This document shows positions 16,083-24,399 of a DNA stretch of 64,000 bases, piece after piece. The notes below the pieces were generated by a model, which was given only the letters and a program-made list of their open reading frames with translations, was not told the DNA's origin and did not search any database. Within the stretch, counting starts at the first letter, position 1. Every line of letters begins with the position of its first letter. The position numbers and the translations under genes were made by a program. This stretch comes from Thermomicrobiales bacterium (GTDB lineage Bacteria; Chloroflexota; Chloroflexia; Thermomicrobiales; UBA6265). The stretch is taken from NCBI GenBank assembly GCA_019637585.1, contig JAHBVL010000003.1, positions 310,001 through 374,000 of the forward strand. The letters run 5' to 3'.

Positions 16083-17545
16083 GATACGCCCCCTGAATGA
16101 ACGACCGCCGTCGCCGGCGCAATCGGGAATCGCGCCCGGCGCCGCAAATGCGCGCTCCCCGCAATCGCCGCCAACACACCCACGGCTCCAGCCAGACCGA
16201 TCGCCACGCGGTTCGTCTGCGGTTCTTCGGCGACGGCCGGAAGCAGCGGCGACGCGGCGGGCTTCATCAGCGGCGACGGATCCTCGAACTTCACCTGCGG
16301 CCGGAAGGATGGGAACGCTTCGGCCGAGAAGTCGATGGCCATCGACGCCGGGCTGTACGAGAAGAGCCGCAGTTCCGGGTAGTCGCCAACCAGCGACTCG
16401 AAGAGCTGCTGGGAGGTGTAGGGCAGGTCGCCAACGCCATCCCGGTCGGCGTCGTACCCGGCATAGTCGCTCCAGTAGTTGCCGCGCCCGTCGACCGCCC
16501 AGGTGATCTCTTTCAGTTCACCACGCCCCATCAGGCTGACATGTTCGTTGTTGTCGATAAATGCATTGCCCGTGAATGTGTTGTGACGCACCGCGGGCTG
16601 AATGGCGATCCCCACATCGTTGAAGGCGAAGACGTTGTCGATGAAATAGTTCTCGATGCCCGGCTCCCGCGGCGATGTGTCGACCTGGGCGCCCGTCTGG
16701 TTGTTGACGAAACGGTTCCCTTCGACCACAGCGTTGTCGACGTCCTTCAGACCCAGACCGCCGCCCGTTGCGCCGGCGTTGTTCGACATCGAATTGCCGC
16801 GAATCGTGACATCGCGGCTGTACATCACGTAGAGACCGATGGTGTTCTCGTTGAGGGAGTTCCCTTCGATGAGCGCTCCGTCGCTGAACATCAGGTGCAT
16901 GCCGTAGCGATTGCGGTTGAACTCGTTGTTGGTCACGACCGCGTTGTTCGAGTACCAGAGGATCATGTCCCGGCCATCGGACGCCTGATTCCCGTCCACC
17001 ACGACATCGTTCGAGTACCAGATCCGGATGCCGTCTCCCCGCAGCGCCACATCGACCGGCCTGGCGACAACGACGTTGTTCTGCACGACCGAGCCGTTCG
17101 CTTCGCGCAGGTAGATGCCGAACAGGACGTCTTCCAGGATGTTGTTCGAGATCGTGGCTCGTTCGGCGTCGACGAGAACCGCTGAGTCCTCTTTGTCGTG
17201 ACTCGAACCGGTGCCGCGCAAGGTGAATCCATCGAGCGTCACATCAGGTGCGGTGATGGCAACCAGGGTGCCCTCACCCTGCCCGTCGATGACCGCGCCA
17301 TCCGTTCCTCGCAGCACAACGGCCTTGTCCAGAACGAGCCCGCCGGGATAGGTGCCGCCCCGGACCTCGATGACGCTCCCCTCCTCTGCCGCCGTCACTG
17401 CTTCGGCGATCGAGGTGATCTCGCAGGTCTCGCAGACGAGAATGCCGGCATCCGATCCCGGATCAGACACCTGGGCAGACACCGTCTGCAAGCTCGACAG
17501 CACAACGACCAACAGGAGCGCGGAGAAAGCGAAGCGGAGAGCCAT
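16079..17545 (-). CDS. nosD: NosD periplasmic/extracytoplasmic beta-helix protein
   Basis: NosD is the right-handed beta-helix partner of NosFY in copper-site maturation. The 488-residue protein has a Sec signal (residues 1-24), a CETCEI motif soon after it, and then many NN/DN-turn helical rungs of about 22 residues (NNILEDVLFGIYLREANGS, NNEFNRNRYGMHLMFSDGA, NSLNENTIGLYVMYSRD). Next comes GRGNYWSDYAGYDADRDGVGDLPY, the usual NosD end of the helix. Unlike many NosD proteins it ends with a hydrophobic helix (about residues 445-463) and basic residues, so it is probably anchored. It follows the NosB-like gene after six bases and overlaps nosF. Confidence 0.9.
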   Translation of the reverse strand: MALRFAFSALLLVVVLSSLQTVSAQVSDPGSDAGILVCETCEITSIAEAVTAAEEGSVIEVRGGTYPGGLVLDKAVVLRGTDGAVIDGQGEGTLVAITAPDVTLDGFTLRGTGSSHDKEDSAVLVDAERATISNNILEDVLFGIYLREANGSVVQNNVVVARPVDVALRGDGIRIWYSNDVVVDGNQASDGRDMILWYSNNAVVTNNEFNRNRYGMHLMFSDGALIEGNSLNENTIGLYVMYSRDVTIRGNSMSNNAGATGGGLGLKDVDNAVVEGNRFVNNQTGAQVDTSPREPGIENYFIDNVFAFNDVGIAIQPAVRHNTFTGNAFIDNNEHVSLMGRGELKEITWAVDGRGNYWSDYAGYDADRDGVGDLPYTSQQLFESLVGDYPELRLFSYSPASMAIDFSAEAFPSFRPQVKFEDPSPLMKPAASPLLPAVAEEPQTNRVAIGLAGAVGVLAAIAGSAHLRRRARFPIAPATAVVHSGGVS

Positions 17546-17551
17546 TGCCGA

Positions 17552-18223
17552 TCAGCTTTCGTTCGGACCCTGGCGTTTCCGCCAGTCGAGCACGATGGCC
17601 ACGATAACCAGGAGAGTGGCCAGAACAGCCATCCAGAACCCCACTTCGAACTGCGCCTCGGTCTTGAACTGACCAATCACACCGGTGCCGAGCAGGCGCG
17701 GCGTGAATTCACTGATCGAGCTGCTCAGCGCGGCTGTCGGGTCGAGACTATGTCCGGCGTAGTAGAGCCACCCGAAGAGGTCCAGCACAAAAATCACGGG
17801 ATAGATCACAACCGGGAGACGCAGAATCGTTCGCCACCACCCAGCCGCGAAGATCGACGCCACCGCCAGAATGGCGATCAACGGAATGGCATAGAGCGAA
17901 ATCGCCCGCTCGATTGTGGCGGCGTCGGTGAGGGGAATCATGCCGATGTAGTGATTCAGGCCATCGACTTCCCGCACCGAACGCATGTCTTCCAGTCTGT
18001 TGACGTAGACATCGACGGAGAGACCCTTGGGATACTGGGGAGCTCGCAGAATGATGTTCCAGTAGGGCAGAAAGATCGAACCGATGAGCAGCGCCGCTGA
18101 GCCGGCGAGGAACGGAAGCTGAAGCCAGCTCGCTTTCGCTCTGGCCAGCGCTCTCGTCCACCGTCCCGATTCCTGCCTTGTGAATGCTGTTGTCGTACCG
18201 GCAACATGTGTGCTCGCGGCCAC
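17552..18223 (-). CDS. NosB-like integral membrane protein of clade II nos clusters
   Basis: The 223-residue protein has about four hydrophobic segments (near residues 35-52, 105-125, 135-155 and 190-212). It carries the motif LPYWNIILRAPQYPKGLSVDVYVNRLED and LNHYIGMIPL, patterns found in small membrane proteins encoded next to clade II nosZ genes (NosB) and near haem-copper oxidases. The GTG start is supported by AAAGGAGG five bases upstream. It lies 95 bases after nosZ and six bases before nosD. Its biochemical role is not known; a part in electron transfer or NosZ maturation is the usual guess. Confidence 0.7.
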   Translation of the reverse strand: MAASTHVAGTTTAFTRQESGRWTRALARAKASWLQLPFLAGSAALLIGSIFLPYWNIILRAPQYPKGLSVDVYVNRLEDMRSVREVDGLNHYIGMIPLTDAATIERAISLYAIPLIAILAVASIFAAGWWRTILRLPVVIYPVIFVLDLFGWLYYAGHSLDPTAALSSSISEFTPRLLGTGVIGQFKTEAQFEVGFWMAVLATLLVIVAIVLDWRKRQGPNES

Positions 18224-18317
18224 TGCTGCCTCCTTTCCTGCTCTGGCGGTCGATCGCCTGGATTCGGACCCCGAGATTGGGCGGCGGCCCGGTCAGACGA
18301 GCCGCCGCCCATGTGCG

Positions 18318-20330
18318 CTATGGGGTAACCAGGAGGTAGCCCATCATTTCGAGGTGCAGCGCAGAGCAGAACTCGGTGCAGTAGTAGGGATAGGTGCCCG
18401 CAGTATCCGCAACCCACGAAACTGTTGTCGTCTCACCCGGTTCGATGCTCAGGTTGATGTCCTGTCCTGGCATCGTGAATCCATGTGTCGCGTCGTGCGC
18501 CAGTTCGACGTTCGTGAGATGCAGCGTGACCTTGTCGCCCTTCTGCAGCTCGATGTAGTCGGGCCGGATCGTGCTGCGAATCGTGGTCATGTAGATCGTC
18601 ACGTTCTCGCCATCGCGCTCGATCCGCTCCTGGCCGATCTGGGTGGCGAACTCGGACGGCGCCTGGTTGATGGTGTCCCAACCAACCTCCGGGTAGACCT
18701 CCCAGATGTTCTCCAGGCGCTCGGACTTGATCATCTGCACATAGTGCGGCTCGCCGATGCCGATCGGCATGTCGTACAGAAGCTGCATCTGATCGCCGGT
18801 GATGTCGACCAGCTGGAAGTTCTGCGGCAGGAGCGGGCCTACCGGATGGAACCGGTCGAGCGCCCACTTGTTCATCCCGATCAGGTACTGCCCGGCCGGA
18901 GAAACGGTATCTCCCTCGGCGACGCAGATGTGGCCGGTGTTGAACTGCATGGGGATCATGTCGATGAGCTTCCAGCCATCGTCGACGCCCTCTCCCCCGA
19001 CCTTCCAGCGGGCGATGCCGCTGTCCAGGAAGAGACTCGTGTAGGCAAGGCCCTGGTCGTCGAATTGGGTATGAAGCGGCCCAAGACCCAGCTCGACCTG
19101 CGCTTCCATGCAGGCCTCGAAGTCGAGCACCGGCACGCCGTACGCATCCGGCTCGTATTTGCCGTCCGCGATTGCCTGCTGGATCTTCTCGAAGCTGTAG
19201 ATCGTTACGTGCGGATCGAGCTTGCCGGAAACCACGATGTATTTGCCGTCTGGTGTCACATCGGCGCCGTGTGGACTCTTCGGCTCGGGGACGAACCAGA
19301 GCAGACCTTCCTCGACCGCGACTCCCATCGGAATCATCGGCATGCCGTTGACCTCTTCGGCCCGGCCAGCCGCCACGACCTCGGCCGCTTTCTCCCAGTT
19401 GATGACCGTCAGATAGTCCATGTCACGCTGGGAAGCGCCAACTTCGACCGGAGGAGCGTCGCCGCCACCTGAACCGTAGGAGAGCTCGGTGTTGAAGGTG
19501 TTGGAGAACATCCAACCCATGCTGGGACCTTTGCCGGCATCGGCGAGGTCATTCCAGTAGGGGGGCAACTCCACCGAGAACGACTGATCCTGGGCGATCC
19601 GGCCGGCATCCCGGTCGAATTTCCAGAAGGTCATCGCCCCGCGGTACTCATCGGCATAGTTCTCGATCGGCGCGTACTGCCAGGCGTGCGGCGCGGCATA
19701 CTGGGAGCCGTCGATGATGTACTCGGTGTTTGGCGTCACGAATGTGCCGCCGTGATTGCTGATGATGTGCGGATTCTTGACGATCTGCTTGGTTTCGAAG
19801 TCCCGCAGGTCGATCACGCCGATTCGGGCATTCGCTTTGTCATTGATGAAGAGGAACTGTCCGTCGTACTGTCCCTCGGTTTCGCTCAGTCCCGGATGGT
19901 GGGTGTCGCCGCAGGTGAGCACCTTGCCATCGACTTCTCCTCCGGCCAGGACATCCCAGGTGTCGTTGGAAAAGCCAAAACCCTGCCAGGGTTCGGGCGC
20001 GAAGACCGCGATCACCTTCAGGAGGCGCATCGACGGAACGCCGATCACCAGCACCTGACCGGACTGGCCGCCGGAGCTGAAGATCAGAAAGTCATCGTGA
20101 ACGCCGCTGGGCACGTATGTCTTGAGCGCTGCGGTGATGTCATCCGGCGTCAAACCGCGTGCCTCGGCGATCTCCTCCACACTCGATTGCAGAGCACTCG
20201 CCTTGACCTCGCCGCCCCCATTCATCCGGGTGCCAACCCCGACCGCGAGACCAGTCGCGCCAGCGCCCGCCGCACCTTTCATCATGGTGCGTCGAGATAC
20301 GCGCTCTTTGGACTTGACTACTGTGCCCAT
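18318..20330 (-). CDS. nosZ: Nitrous oxide reductase, clade II-like organisation
   Basis: NosZ reduces N2O to N2 outside the membrane using the CuA and CuZ centres. The 670-residue protein has the N-terminal propeller with DTHHPGLSETEGQYDG (CuZ histidines), FINDKANARIGVIDL, SNHGGTF, GPLHTQFDD and TGHICVAEGDT. A C-terminal cupredoxin follows with His612/His616 in LAHDATHGF and the CuA ligands Cys651, Cys655, His659 and Met662 (CTEFCSALHLEM). The N terminus carries SRRTMMK (residues 12-18) before a weakly hydrophobic stretch, which looks like a Tat signal although the gene order is of the clade II type that usually uses Sec. GGAGGT stands five bases before the ATG. It is the first gene of the cluster. 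Confidence 0.93.
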   Translation of the reverse strand: MGTVVKSKERVSRRTMMKGAAGAGATGLAVGVGTRMNGGGEVKASALQSSVEEIAEARGLTPDDITAALKTYVPSGVHDDFLIFSSGGQSGQVLVIGVPSMRLLKVIAVFAPEPWQGFGFSNDTWDVLAGGEVDGKVLTCGDTHHPGLSETEGQYDGQFLFINDKANARIGVIDLRDFETKQIVKNPHIISNHGGTFVTPNTEYIIDGSQYAAPHAWQYAPIENYADEYRGAMTFWKFDRDAGRIAQDQSFSVELPPYWNDLADAGKGPSMGWMFSNTFNTELSYGSGGGDAPPVEVGASQRDMDYLTVINWEKAAEVVAAGRAEEVNGMPMIPMGVAVEEGLLWFVPEPKSPHGADVTPDGKYIVVSGKLDPHVTIYSFEKIQQAIADGKYEPDAYGVPVLDFEACMEAQVELGLGPLHTQFDDQGLAYTSLFLDSGIARWKVGGEGVDDGWKLIDMIPMQFNTGHICVAEGDTVSPAGQYLIGMNKWALDRFHPVGPLLPQNFQLVDITGDQMQLLYDMPIGIGEPHYVQMIKSERLENIWEVYPEVGWDTINQAPSEFATQIGQERIERDGENVTIYMTTIRSTIRPDYIELQKGDKVTLHLTNVELAHDATHGFTMPGQDINLSIEPGETTTVSWVADTAGTYPYYCTEFCSALHLEMMGYLLVTP

Positions 20331-20521
20331 GCTCTACCTCCAGTGGCTGGACCGGATACGCACTGGCTCACCGATTTCGGTCGGACGTTCCTTTGCGCCT
20401 CTATCCGTATGCGCCATTGCTGGCGCCAGCCCCCTGAGCGCGCAAACCGCTGAACCTCACAGGAAGGGTAAAGTCCGTCGCGTTGCGTCCCCATACGGAC
20501 CACAAGCCGTTGATTACAAAA

Positions 20522-20539
20522 ACGTGACAAATTTCACAA
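20522..20539. promoter_or_regulatory. CRP/FNR-class operator-like palindrome upstream of nosZ
   Basis: GTGA at 20524-20527 and TCAC at 20534-20537 are separated by six bases (CAAATT). This is the spacing and core of a CRP-type site, about 195 bases before the nosZ start. The nearby sequence is unusually AT-rich. No convincing -35/-10 pair was fixed. Confidence 0.4.
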
Positions 20540-20574
20540 TCGCGGTTCGTGGAGGGGATTCGGGTGTAGCGGCA

Positions 20575-20730
20575 ACACAGGCGTTGCCAAACCTCAACCA
20601 CCGCGGCCCGACGAGCGAGGCAGGCCTCGCCGCGACACACGGACCAGCATCGTCATTGCCGTAGCGGCAAGGCCTGCCTTGCCCATCGCAACCCCAGCGA
20701 CCGACGGGCGAGGCGGGCCCCGCCGCTACA
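20575..20730. repeat. Family B REP elements, downstream side of the RAYT gene
   Basis: Two units are present, each built of GTAGCGGCAACRCAGGCGTT-like or GTAGCGGCAAGGCCTGCCTT-like left arms and a right arm ending GGCCTCGCCGCTACA. Each arm is a small palindrome. The last unit stops 20 bases before the RAYT stop codon. Confidence 0.85.
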
Positions 20731-20750
20731 GGGCTATGGGGTTGCCTTGC

Positions 20751-21299
20751 CTATGGCTTTCGATATGGATTCTCGGGATCGTCGGCCCATTTCGCGGGAT
20801 TGCCGGCTATGTATGTCCGAATCTCCGACAATGCGCGTTCATTGCGAATGATGTGCTCGTAGTAGTTCTGCTGCCAAACTGGCGCTCCAGGAGTACCGCG
20901 CGATCTATTGATGTTTCGGGTCGACGCAGATTTGAATGACCCGACAATGGCGCCCAGTGAGCCGGACCTGGGATTTCTCCGGTGCATCTGAGGAGCATCA
21001 TCAACCTGGACACCAAGACGCGCGATGCCGTCTTCATCAGTGAGGATCGACACAATTCCATGGAGATGGTTTGGCATGATGATGCATTCATCTACGCTCA
21101 CACCTCCATGATGCTGCGGAATATCGTGCCAGGCCGACTCCACAATCTCTCCAAATGGCGACAGGATCATTTCGGCGGCACGGACTGAACCGAAAAGCGG
21201 CTCTCGTCGCACGGTGCAAATGGTCACGAAGTAGTTGCCAGGCAGACGGTAGTCGAATTCGGGCAATCGAATCGACTTGCGAGCGCGCAAGTTGGACAT
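20751..21299 (-). CDS. REP-associated tyrosine transposase (RAYT, Y1/IS200-like)
   Basis: RAYT proteins are single-copy relatives of IS200/IS605 transposases that cut at REP hairpins. The 182-residue protein has the opening FDYRLPGNYFVTICT, the HUH-type motif MPNHLHGIV, and the catalytic tyrosine region WQQNYYEHIIRNERALSEIRTYIAGNP, all typical of the family. The ATG is placed at the start of the conserved domain; the frame upstream is only repeat sequence. Family B REP elements lie on both sides within 100 bases. Confidence 0.88.
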   Translation of the reverse strand: MSNLRARKSIRLPEFDYRLPGNYFVTICTVRREPLFGSVRAAEMILSPFGEIVESAWHDIPQHHGGVSVDECIIMPNHLHGIVSILTDEDGIARLGVQVDDAPQMHRRNPRSGSLGAIVGSFKSASTRNINRSRGTPGAPVWQQNYYEHIIRNERALSEIRTYIAGNPAKWADDPENPYRKP

Positions 21300-21386
21300 T
21301 GCAGCAAGTCCAGCATCAAGAGAGTGTCGGCCGCCCAGTGTAACGGCAATGCCGGCGTTGACCAAACCACACCGCCGGCGACTGAC

Positions 21387-21670
21387 GTGCGAGGCAGGCC
21401 TCGCCGCTACACAGAACCCCGTATCGTCACAGATGTAGCGGCAACGCAGGCGTTGCCACCGCCACCCCGGCAACCGACGGGCGAGGCAGGCCTCGCCGCC
21501 ACATGGAACCCCGTATCGCCACGGGTGTAGCGGCAAGGCCTGCCTTGCCAATCGCAACCCCAGCGACCGACGAGCGAGGCCCCTGGTATCGTGACAGGTG
21601 TAGCGGCAAGGCCTGCCTTGCCAAACCTCAACCACCGCGACCGACGGGCGAGGCAGGCCTCGTCGCTACA
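21387..21670. repeat. Family B REP elements, upstream side of the RAYT gene
   Basis: About three and a half units follow each other with the arms GTAGCGGCAACGCAGGCGTT, GTAGCGGCAAGGCCTGCCTT and GGCGAGGCAGGCCTCGCCGC. The first is only a right arm, and the third lacks a full right arm. They fill the gap between the RAYT gene and the cystathionine synthase-family gene. Confidence 0.85.
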
Positions 21671-21688
21671 CGCGACAAATGCGTTGTA

Positions 21689-22822
21689 TCAGACCGCCGA
21701 TAACGCCTGATCGAGGTCCCGCCAGAGATCATCGATGTCCTCCAGACCCACGGACAACCGCAACAGCTCGCCCGGCGCGGATTCTCCTGCCCAGCGGGCC
21801 CGCCGCTCGAGGAGCGACTCGACGCCCCCCAGGCTGGTTGCCGGAACCCAAAGCTCGCAGCGCTCGACCACAGCCTGCGCCCGCTCCGCGCCCCCTGCGA
21901 CCAGGATCGAGAGCATGCCCCCGAATCCGTCCCTCATTTGCGTTTTGGCGACCTCATGACCAGGGTGACCAGGCAGGCCGGGATAGAAGACCTGCGACAC
22001 CGACGGATGCCCGCTCAACCGTTCGGCCAGCTCCAGCGCCGCCGCCGCCTGATGGCGCACGCGCAGCGGCAATGTCTGCAACCCTCGCCGCGCCAGCCAG
22101 ATGGAGAATCCGTCACCCTGCGTTCCCGATTCGTTGCGCCGGGCTCGCAGTCGTGCTGCCGCACCCGGGTCGGCGGTGATGACGGCGCCCAGCAGGAGAT
22201 CCGAATGCCCCCCGATGTACTTGGTCAGGCTATGCATCGATCCGGTCGCGCCGAAAGCGATCGGATGCTGGAGAATCGGCGTGGCAAAGGTGTTGTCCAC
22301 ATACCATGGCACGCCAGCTCGGGCGGCCAGCTTGCCGATCTCCGCCAGATTGGCCACCGCGAGCAACGGGTTCGTTGGCGTTTCCGCCCACAACAACGAA
22401 GCGCCATCGAGCGCCTGTTCCACCGCGCCGAGATCAGTCTGGTCGACTAGCCGAACCTCAACGCCAAGTTTGGGAAGTTCCTTTGCGGCTCGTACCCGAA
22501 TGCCGTAGTAGGCGTCCCAGGGCATGACCAGCGCTGTGCCAGGAGCTGCTTCGGCGAGAACGGCATTCGCTGCGGCGATACCCGCGTTGAAGACGACGCA
22601 GTCATCCCCTCCTTCGATCGCCGCCAGTACCGGCTCGAGTTGCTCGTTCGCCGGATTTCCGCCCCTCCCGTAGCTGTATTCGCCGGGGGCCGGCACACTG
22701 GGGTGAACGAAGGTCGAGGAAAGGTGAATCGGCGGAGTGACCTCCTGCCCAAAGGCGTGGCGCCCAGTGCCTCGCACTGCAATCGTTGTCTCCGCCAGCA
22801 TCGTCCGCCCGTCCTCACCCAT
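21689..22822 (-). CDS. Cystathionine gamma-synthase/lyase-family PLP enzyme
   Basis: This is a trans-sulfuration enzyme of the Cys/Met metabolism PLP family. The 377-residue protein has PPIHLSSTFVHP, YGRGGNPANEQLEPVLAAIEGG (usually YSRxxNPT), an active-site GYPD-like aspartate in VPWYVDNTFATP, and the PLP lysine in HSLTKYIGGHSD. The C-terminal TSLGGVESLLERR and LLRLSVGLEDIDDLW fit cystathionine gamma-synthase or gamma-lyase. The motif changes (YGRGGNPAN for YSRTGNPT) make the exact reaction uncertain. GGAAGGT precedes the ATG. The gene stands alone between REP elements and a terminator. Confidence 0.82.
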   Translation of the reverse strand: MGEDGRTMLAETTIAVRGTGRHAFGQEVTPPIHLSSTFVHPSVPAPGEYSYGRGGNPANEQLEPVLAAIEGGDDCVVFNAGIAAANAVLAEAAPGTALVMPWDAYYGIRVRAAKELPKLGVEVRLVDQTDLGAVEQALDGASLLWAETPTNPLLAVANLAEIGKLAARAGVPWYVDNTFATPILQHPIAFGATGSMHSLTKYIGGHSDLLLGAVITADPGAAARLRARRNESGTQGDGFSIWLARRGLQTLPLRVRHQAAAALELAERLSGHPSVSQVFYPGLPGHPGHEVAKTQMRDGFGGMLSILVAGGAERAQAVVERCELWVPATSLGGVESLLERRARWAGESAPGELLRLSVGLEDIDDLWRDLDQALSAV

Positions 22823-22934
22823 CTCTCAACCTTCCCTGCGACACATCCGATATCGCTCCAATAGTAGCTGGTGGCAGCGTCAACCCGGATGACGTGGGGT
22901 GGCGCCAGCGAGCGCACAACAACCACGCCCATGG

Positions 22935-22966
22935 CCAGACGGCTAGTCGGCAAGACGGCGAGACGG
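22935..22966 (+). repeat. Octad tandem repeat (4 units)
   Basis: Four 8-base units follow one another: CCAGACGG, CTAGTCGG, CAAGACGG, CGAGACGG. Their reverse complement (CCGTCTCG) recurs in the spacer near 41235. Confidence 0.65.
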
Positions 22967-22967
22967 T

Positions 22968-23006
22968 AAGAAGAAAACGAGCCTGGGCATTCGTGCCCAG
23001 GCTCGT
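22968..23006 (-). terminator. Intrinsic terminator of the MsmK/UgpC-type ATPase gene
   Basis: CGAGCCTGGGCA and TGCCCAGGCTCG form a perfect 12-bp stem (22978-22989 with 22994-23005) around a four-base loop. On the minus strand it is followed by TTTTCTTCTT. It lies about 80 bases after the ATPase stop. The plus-strand side also has some T residues, so it may work both ways. Confidence 0.88.
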
Positions 23007-23083
23007 TCATTTCAAATCACTGTCGCGGCGGTCCGAATGATGCGCCCGGATTCTTTCCGCCTCTCTGCCTCTCGCCTTTCCGC

Positions 23084-24193
23084 CTAATAAACTCCGTATT
23101 CCGTCTCCGGATCGAAGAAGTGCAGCTTCTCCGGCGCCGCCGTGACATCCAGCGTCAGGCCGCGCTGCAAACGCGCATCCGGCGCCATGCGGGCGGTGAT
23201 GGTGTTGCCGTCCTGCAGGGTCAGGTAGACGAAGATCTCATTGCCAAGGAGCTCGACGACGTCGACCGTCACCGGCAGCTTCGAATCAGCGGCCGCGATG
23301 CCGTTGGCCTGATTCCAGTCGATGATGTGCTCCGGGCGGACGCCAAGAATGACCTTGTTGCCGATGAACCGCTCCAGCGACGCCGCTTTGAAGTCGGGCA
23401 CTTCGAGATTCACGCCAGGAGCAACGGCGTAGAGCTTGCCATTTCTTCGCTCGATGGTCACATCGAGGAAGTTCATCGACGGCGAACCGATGAAACCGGC
23501 CACAAACTTGTTGGCAGGCACGTCGTACAACCGCTGCGGCGTATCGAGCTGCTGGAGCACGCCGAGGCTCATGACGGCAATGCGGTCGCCCATGGTCATG
23601 GCTTCGACCTGGTCGTGGGTCACGTAGATCGTGGTCGTGCTGACCCGCTCGTGCAGTTTGATCAGCTCGGCTCGCGTCTGGACGCGCAACTTGGCGTCGA
23701 GGTTGGAGAGAGGCTCATCCATCAGGAAGACATCGGCGTTGCGGACGATCGCCCGCCCCAGAGCGACGCGCTGCCGCTGTCCGCCGGAAAGCGCTTTCGG
23801 TTTGCGGTCGAGCAATGGCTCGATATCGAGCGTCCGGGCGGCTTCCCGCACGCGGCGGTCCCGCTCCTGCTTGTTGACCTTCCGCAGCTTGAGTGGATAG
23901 GCCAGATTGTCGTAAACGGTCATGTGGGGATAGAGCGCGTAGCTCTGGAAAACCATCGCCACATCCCGGTCTTTGGGAGGGAGATCGTTGACAACGCGGT
24001 CGCCGATGATGATGCGGCCCTCGCTGATCTCTTCGAGACCGGCGACCATGCGCATCGCGGTCGATTTTCCGCAACCGGACGGACCAACCAGCACCAGGAA
24101 CTCCTGATCCAGGACCTCCATGTTCAGCTGGTACACGGCGATGACACCGCCGGCATATCGCTTGGTCACATTGTCGAAAATCACTCGCGCCAT
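23084..24193 (-). CDS. Sugar ABC transporter ATPase, MsmK/UgpC type
   Basis: This is the ATP-hydrolysing subunit of a CUT1 carbohydrate importer. The 369-residue protein has Walker A GPSGCGKST, Q-loop VFQSYALYPHMTV, signature LSGGQRQR, Walker B VFLMDEPLSNLDAKLR, H-loop THDQVEAMTMGDRI and a C-terminal TOBE/MalK regulatory domain (from about residue 240, with LGVRPEHIID). The start at ARVIF.. follows GGGAGG; the 13 extra residues of the longer frame are not supported. No permease or binding protein is adjacent. It could serve the ATPase-less importer at 55724-58977. Confidence 0.9.
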   Translation of the reverse strand: MARVIFDNVTKRYAGGVIAVYQLNMEVLDQEFLVLVGPSGCGKSTAMRMVAGLEEISEGRIIIGDRVVNDLPPKDRDVAMVFQSYALYPHMTVYDNLAYPLKLRKVNKQERDRRVREAARTLDIEPLLDRKPKALSGGQRQRVALGRAIVRNADVFLMDEPLSNLDAKLRVQTRAELIKLHERVSTTTIYVTHDQVEAMTMGDRIAVMSLGVLQQLDTPQRLYDVPANKFVAGFIGSPSMNFLDVTIERRNGKLYAVAPGVNLEVPDFKAASLERFIGNKVILGVRPEHIIDWNQANGIAAADSKLPVTVDVVELLGNEIFVYLTLQDGNTITARMAPDARLQRGLTLDVTAAPEKLHFFDPETEYGVY

Positions 24194-24317
24194 GGAATGC
24201 CGCCTCCCTGGAATACAGGACGGGAGAACCATTCCCGCCCGGAAACGCCCTATGCCAAATCCGGTAGCAACTGGCTACCTGGACCGCGCGTCGCGGCGTC
24301 TTACAACGTGCATGCGG

Positions 24318-24346
24318 AGTGTTGGTCAAATCCAGATGGATGTCAA
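24318..24346 (-). promoter_or_regulatory. Candidate promoter of the MsmK/UgpC-type gene
   Basis: On the minus strand TTGACA (24341-24346) is followed after 17 bases by AACACT (24318-24323). The -10 is weak. A second TTGACC with TGTAAG further on is an alternative. Confidence 0.35.
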
Positions 24347-24399
24347 GCCAGCACGGCAGGAAGATCCCGTGGCAGGAGACCTTCAGGGAAGCGGGATCG

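Noticed and set aside
21300-21635. N-terminal extension of the RAYT frame
   Set aside because: It consists only of translated REP elements; the transposase domain begins at the ATG at 21299.
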